A DNA stretch of 64,000 nucleotides from Saxidomus purpurata (Eukaryota > Mollusca > Bivalvia > Venerida > Veneridae), in NCBI GenBank assembly GCA_022818135.1, contig JAFMSR010000016.1:8445530-8509529 (forward strand), in the 5' to 3' direction. Below, piece by piece: positions 59,242 to 64,000 of the stretch; positions within the stretch are counted from its first letter, which is position 1; every line of letters begins with the position of its first letter. The translations under genes and the position numbers were made by a program. Under the pieces are notes generated by a model, which was given only the letters and a program-made list of their open reading frames with translations, was not told where the DNA came from and made no database searches.

Positions 59242-60738
59242 GAATTATTAAGAATAACATATGTACCTTTAAGATGTTGCGGGCTCGAAATTTTAAATAC
59301 CTTTCAAGTCACATATATCAGAACATGTTTCTGCATATTTCAAGATCTAAGAAGAATCTACACTGTAAGTTAATTTGTACACTTAAAGTGGTAAAAAACT
59401 TATCAACCTTTGACTTTGGTCTTTGGGGACATGCTGCTGGGTGCCACTTTGTTGGATATGTAAGGCACTTTAGATACTATCATGTCAGGTGCACCGGTCT
59501 CATTCAGTATTGTTGATTGGTCAACTGGTCTGCCTCTTGTAGCGTAGAACCGCCTCCGAAATCTGTTTCGGAACCGCGCCCACTGTGGATAAGATACGTG
59601 TACTTAAATAGTTGAATCTCTTAGGTCAGTAGACATCAGACAAAAATGATACATATTCTCATTTAAGAATGTAAAAACGAAACTTTTTTAATCTTTTAAG
59701 TCAATGGAAGAGTTTATGCTCGAAATACATGTACTTACTAATCATATACAGCTAAACAATATATTTTCTGCATAGTTTACTGACATATTTTCTCCACTTG
59801 TACCACTTGTAAATGAAACTAGCAACTATACGTTAAGAAATAGTGACAACTATGCAGAATTGACTAAAAGAACTCATTTATTTAATAACTCGTTTATTCA
59901 ATCATTTGCTCAATGATGGAATTGTCTTAAATTGATATTAAACATTCTTTGAGTATTATTAAGTTTAAATTGAAGATCCACCGTTGCTAAACATTACGTG
60001 ATACCAGAATAATGACTTGTTTAGACATTATCTAATAAGTAATCCTCAAAGTGAATGTGGGTCACCTGTCGAGAATATAATCAGGCGCATTTTTTTTTTA
60101 TAAAATCAGAACATTTCTCCCATTGGACATTAACGTGCATCATTTTGAAACTGATTTGATACCTCTTTCTATGCAAAAATTAATTTAAACTTCTAATAGA
60201 TTTAAGTTAGATCCTTTCAAAACAAATCAGACTTCCCCCTTTATTTCATTTCATGTCATTTACTACCAGCCTACACCCATTTTTTCATCTAACCACAACC
60301 ACATGCAACTTCCACACATATTTGCAACTTCCACACATATATACTAGTAAATATAAAGAGTTTACGCCATCTTTATGTATTTATATACATGTACTATGTT
60401 GCTGTACATGTAACGTTGATGATAATTATTATACGAGACTTTAAAGTAATGTCCTTAAATGAAGAGCCGTTAACTAATGTTGACAGAACTTTGGGCCCGA
60501 TCCTTTGCTGAGTTTATGTCGTTAATTGTTTGTATTAATTTTCAGCTATAAAATATGTTAAAACTTATAGAACTGAAACTGTTTGATGTAGATCTACTTT
60601 TTAGGATTAACAGAATATTAATGAAATATATAATTGCGAGTTTTCGTAATGAAAATCTAACAAAACGGAATCATTTCCAACGATGGAGAAGATAAGCTGT
60701 TAGATATAATAATAAATATTGCACAACTATTTACTTAC

Positions 60739-60804
60739 CCGTTCATTGCAAGCGTTTTTCAAACTAACACACCAAGCAAAACATCTAGGACTTTCAGTAG
60801 CCAT
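60739..60804 (-). CDS. Candidate first coding exon of the left gene copy
   Basis: ATG 60804-60802 in good context (GAAATGG) opens 22 codons (starts MATESPRCFAWCVSLKNACN) and ends at a consensus donor GTAAGT (60738-60733) in phase 0. CRE sites lie about 60-90 bases upstream. It is on the strand and side expected for the 5' end of the duplicated gene. The link is inferred: connecting exons between 60.7 and 56.2 kb were not found, and a phase change is needed before the phase-1 exons. Confidence 0.35.
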
Positions 60805-60860
60805 TTCTAATTCAGCTATCGATATCAGCTTTTGTTTGCAAACTGTGGTTGCTATTGAGC

Positions 60861-60891
60861 GACGTCAATATACTATGACGTCAGTGACGTC
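60861..60891. promoter_or_regulatory. CRE cluster
   Basis: A full TGACGTCA at 60876-60883 with partial sites GACGTCA (60861-60867) and TGACGTC (60885-60891), three in 31 bases, just upstream of the candidate exon at 60739-60804. This would bind CREB/ATF-type bZIP proteins if functional. 58616-60738 otherwise holds AT-rich noncoding DNA. Confidence 0.45.
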
Positions 60892-61487
60892 TTCTTTGTT
60901 TAGTGACCATAATATCCGAGTGAACTCGATTGTCATTTAGAAACTAAATACGCAATGTCTCGCACGTCCTAATTTAGTTATAATAGGTTTCGGTCACATG
61001 ACCAATTTTGACAGTTATACCGATTGTTGTTAAAGGAGCAAGCTGTATACTTTGTTATATAAACTTGGTATTAAGACGAGTGGTTTTAACAACCAACCGA
61101 GAGGTCCACGATTCTCAGTGTTTCCGACCCATCGAGAGATGAACTGGTTAGAAACCTTGAGGTCTCACGTGTATTGGTGCTATACATCGGGCACGTAAAA
61201 AACCAAGGGGTCTATTCGTAAAGAGCTTAGTTTTATTACCCCGATCCCCTTGTGTCTGCATCTGTGTCTTTAATGTGTCTGCGACTGCATATAGGCCTGC
61301 ATATATTATTATATACGCAGGCCAATAACAGTATGTTATGACGGTTTGTCATTATAAGAATATTATTATTATCAAAAAATGCAAAAACATTGACCCTGAA
61401 CAGACATAACTATTAAGTGTAAAAAGTTGTCTATCCTCTCCTTTGGCTTTGGAGCCATTCTCCTGAACTCACCACAGCACTACCGGT

Positions 61488-61552
61488 GGGGTGGAAGGGG
61501 TGGGGTAGGGGTTGGGTGGAGGAGGTGGGGTGGGGTGGGGTGGGGTGGAGGT
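61488..61552 (+). repeat. G-rich tract with quadruplex potential
   Basis: Repeated GGGGT / GGTGGGG units, with at least eight runs of four G separated by 1-6 bases. 60892-61487 shows nothing else apart from one TATTATTATT-rich stretch near 61365. Confidence 0.8.
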
Positions 61553-61925
61553 CAGTTCTAATCCTTTACTTACGTAGAAGCGATGCATTCGGTGTGCAAG
61601 CTGTTCTGTTGTCAACATCACAAGAGGTAGACGGTTTTATCTTACATAAAATGTTTCCGGGAGAGACAACTCGAGTGTGAACTGTTTCACGTTCATATAA
61701 AACAAATTTTCAGGAAAAAAACGATTTAGTCCGACAGTTTCCCCTGAAGCAGTCCGTGTCACATTTCATCCGATCATGGTAAATTGTAATACAAATGAAC
61801 AGAGCAAAATATTTCTTCGAAGTGGAAGAAAAGTTTAAAGTTAAGGTGTGGCTGGGCTAATCAGTAATTAGATTTGTTTAAAGGCATACACAATCCGCAG
61901 CCAGCTGTATGCAAATTCATTCATA

Positions 61926-64000
61926 CCAGTTTACTTTTTCAGTCTTGGAGAGCTATAATATTTTAAATATTCACTGTATCTAGGTACCTCTTCAATCAAC
62001 ACAGCAATAGAGTCACATAACGGTAATAAAACAAACATTCTTCAAGAAGTTTCGATGAATTTTATTATGAAATATTATCATAAACAAATTTCAGAACTCC
62101 AAATTCTTTTTAAATACAATATATGTACACATTTTTAAAATCATTTTTCATCACCGATTCTGAAATATAAAATAAAAAAAAGACTTGTTCATGAAGATAT
62201 TACAAAAATGTACATTCAAATAAGTGATAGAAATAGTACTGTTTGCGAGACTAATAACTTTATTATTGGAGCAAACACCTTCTCTATCTGATTTGTATCA
62301 TGGCCAAATTCTTATGCTACTCTAATGCATCTATGATCTAATTCAGATATAGTACAGTTTTAAGCTGCGCCTCATGCACGAAGCAAGTAATTATCATGCC
62401 CTTATGTAGATTCATCATGCCCAAAGTCATGGTAACCAATACTATTTATTTGACTTTTAGCTATTTGTATGCGAGCTGATAGTGAAACATTTATATGCAC
62501 GTAGATCAATACATGGTAAACGTTTTAAAAATATATTTGAAATTTGGCAGATTAACGACTTTAACCACCATATCACTTTGTAAATAACAAACACACTAAG
62601 TTACCTTAGCAACTGACCGGTGGAAGATCATCGTCATTTGTTACTCTCTCAGTCATTCCAAACATTTCTGTTGGCAGATAAAAATAGAATCTAAAAGTTT
62701 TGTCCGATATGTATTTCTAAATCAGTAACCTGTGTAAAGTACTTGTTTTTACAGATTTTAAAAGTTACTAGTATTAGTAAAACTGTACAGGCTATATCTT
62801 GACGCAAAAAAATATTATAATTACTGTAGAATTATATACTCATAGAATCAGCCATTCTTAAGCTTACCCATAAATTCGTTGATAGTTCTTGGTCTGGCTC
62901 TATTTGTTGCAGACTGGTTTGCGTCTCCGTGTAAAACAATGTTGGTTAAACTGTCTGTCACAGCAATGTCGGCTATTTCTATAATGAAATATTCAAGATC
63001 AAGATAAATTTGTCACGTTACTTAGAAATCTAAATACAATATAAATAATTCCAGATTAAGAGTTCGTTAAACAACATACACGTGTGGAACTGCCTTGATT
63101 GTGTATGGTGTAGTCTCGAGATGTCTATGTAGTTTACAGTCATTTTTGGCTCCCGGAATAATTTGTTCAAATAAGAAAAAAACGGTAATGATAATAATAA
63201 GTGATCTCTTTATAAAATTTGGATAATAACGTTGAGCTTTTTTGAAAATTTGGTTTGCTACTTATAGAGTTTTGTTTGCATCTCGGATTGTTTTGGAACA
63301 TGGGAGTTCGGAAGTTTAACCAGTCCAATAATTTTTTATTTAGAAAAGTGAAAAGTGTTGCAATTGTGTCATTAATTTAATTTATTTTAATTTTCAGGAA
63401 TGCATATTACTGCAAAGGAGAAAATCAATTTATTTCAACTTACGGCTTATTATGCTCGAAGTCAAGGAAATATTGTCGTCTGCAGAGATGACTGTGGTGT
63501 TGTCAAGCGTCTGCTGATTATCTCCGGAAATCAATGTGTCGGCTGCTGTTGTAATGGCACCAGATACATAGTCCTCAACTGAATGAATAAAATTTCGTAA
63601 AATTAACTACATTTTCTTTAAGAAACAAGGCCATCGTTGTATCAATGAGTTATTTTTGTTGGTACATTGAAGTTATGCCAGTTTCAATATATTTTAGCGA
63701 GCGAAATCATTTCGATTTTTTGTTGAAAATCTGTCATTTAATAAGTAAATATGTCTATTTAGTACAATGTAGTCACTTTAATAGTACGAGACTGGAATGA
63801 TAAGAAAAACGTTTGGCTCAGTTTCCCATTGCTCAAATTAAAATTGAAACAAAAAATACCTAATTTGTCAAAGTCCTTGTCGGCATCTGTAGATAGCACA
63901 CTGTCAACAACTGGACTTTCTGTAGGTAGAATAAAATTTAGTATTACCAGTTTTAAGGCCAAGGTGAGTGGCAAGCCTTGGTCTGTGAAATGCCGATTTT
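61926..64000. repeat. Segmental duplication, right copy (runs off the window)
   Basis: Direct repeat of 54249-56280. Being colinear to the last base, the duplicated unit is at least 2.07 kb. A tandem unit of ~7.7 kb, reaching to about 69.6 kb, is inferred from the offset. Confidence 0.93.
62606..63919 (-). CDS. 3' part of an unrecognised multi-exon gene, intact copy
   Basis: Four exons are read from splice sites: 63919-63860 (60 bases), 63578-63444 (135), 62978-62868 (111) and 62667-62606 (62, stop TAA at 62608-62606). Every intron is phase 1, and the split codons give E, V, Q and E without a stop, so 122 C-terminal residues are visible. Key segments: SPVVDSVLSTDADKDFDKL, then EDYVSGAITTAADTLISGDN, then IADIAVTDSLTNIVLHGDAN, ending NDDDLPPVSC. 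The protein end is acidic and Ser/Thr-rich with no Cys pairs or membrane segment, so it looks intracellular or a flexible tail. No family is recognised. Symmetric 1-1 exons could be skipped without loss of frame. 5' exons lie beyond the window. Donors (GTAAGT, GTAAGC) are good. Confidence 0.7.

Overview
This is animal nuclear DNA, AT-rich and intron-bearing, and packed with repeats. The best fit is a bivalve mollusc. The evidence is tRNA-derived SINEs, many 'pearl'/Helentron-like elements that start with ACAAGAG plus a hairpin and carry ~160-bp tandem cores or GACGGACGG-type microsatellites, degenerate Jockey-like LINEs and many short inverted-repeat elements. No bacterial operon, CRISPR array or true tRNA/rRNA gene was seen.

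Layout. (1) 5.7-24.0 kb, minus strand: a zinc-finger transcription-factor locus. One shared acidic, NLS-rich exon (23114-24030) ends in a phase-1 donor. It can join either of two C2H2 terminal exons, five fingers at 11188-12023 or six fingers at 5750-6477; each begins in the matching phase and has its own stop. The long introns hold SINEs, pearl-like repeats, a 172-bp tandem array broken by a DNA element and a dead LINE, and low-complexity DNA. (2) 26.8-31.1 kb: a fold-back element with ~0.5-kb inverted arms, each arm broken by a younger insertion. (3) 31.7-34.0 kb: a possible short plus-strand exon, LINE debris and a GC-rich hairpin. (4) 35.0-37.1 kb: a 30-bp satellite preceded by a conserved leader with two hairpins. 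The same leader-plus-array unit recurs at 57.3-58.6 kb. (5) 37.6-38.3 kb: a broken minus-strand coding stretch. (6) 41.6-42.9 kb: an intronless class A GPCR, the best single-exon gene here. A CRE/YY1 promoter-like cluster (44.55-44.62 kb) and a near-perfect 60-bp-arm hairpin (44.79-44.92 kb) lie upstream of it. (7) 51.5-54.0 kb: a 33-bp satellite running into a 500-N gap, then a LINE fragment split by a 573-bp MITE. (8) 54.2-64.0 kb: a direct ~7.7-kb segmental duplication holding two copies of the 3' end of an unrecognised minus-strand gene. All its introns are phase 1. The right copy (62606-63919) is open and runs off the window; the left copy (54897-56208) has frameshifts. A candidate first exon and CRE cluster for the left copy lie at 60.74-60.89 kb.

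Confident genes are the GPCR, the three zinc-finger-locus exons and the four-exon duplicated gene. Everything else coding-like is tentative. No searches were run: family names rest on motif recognition, and exon limits on reading splice sites by eye.
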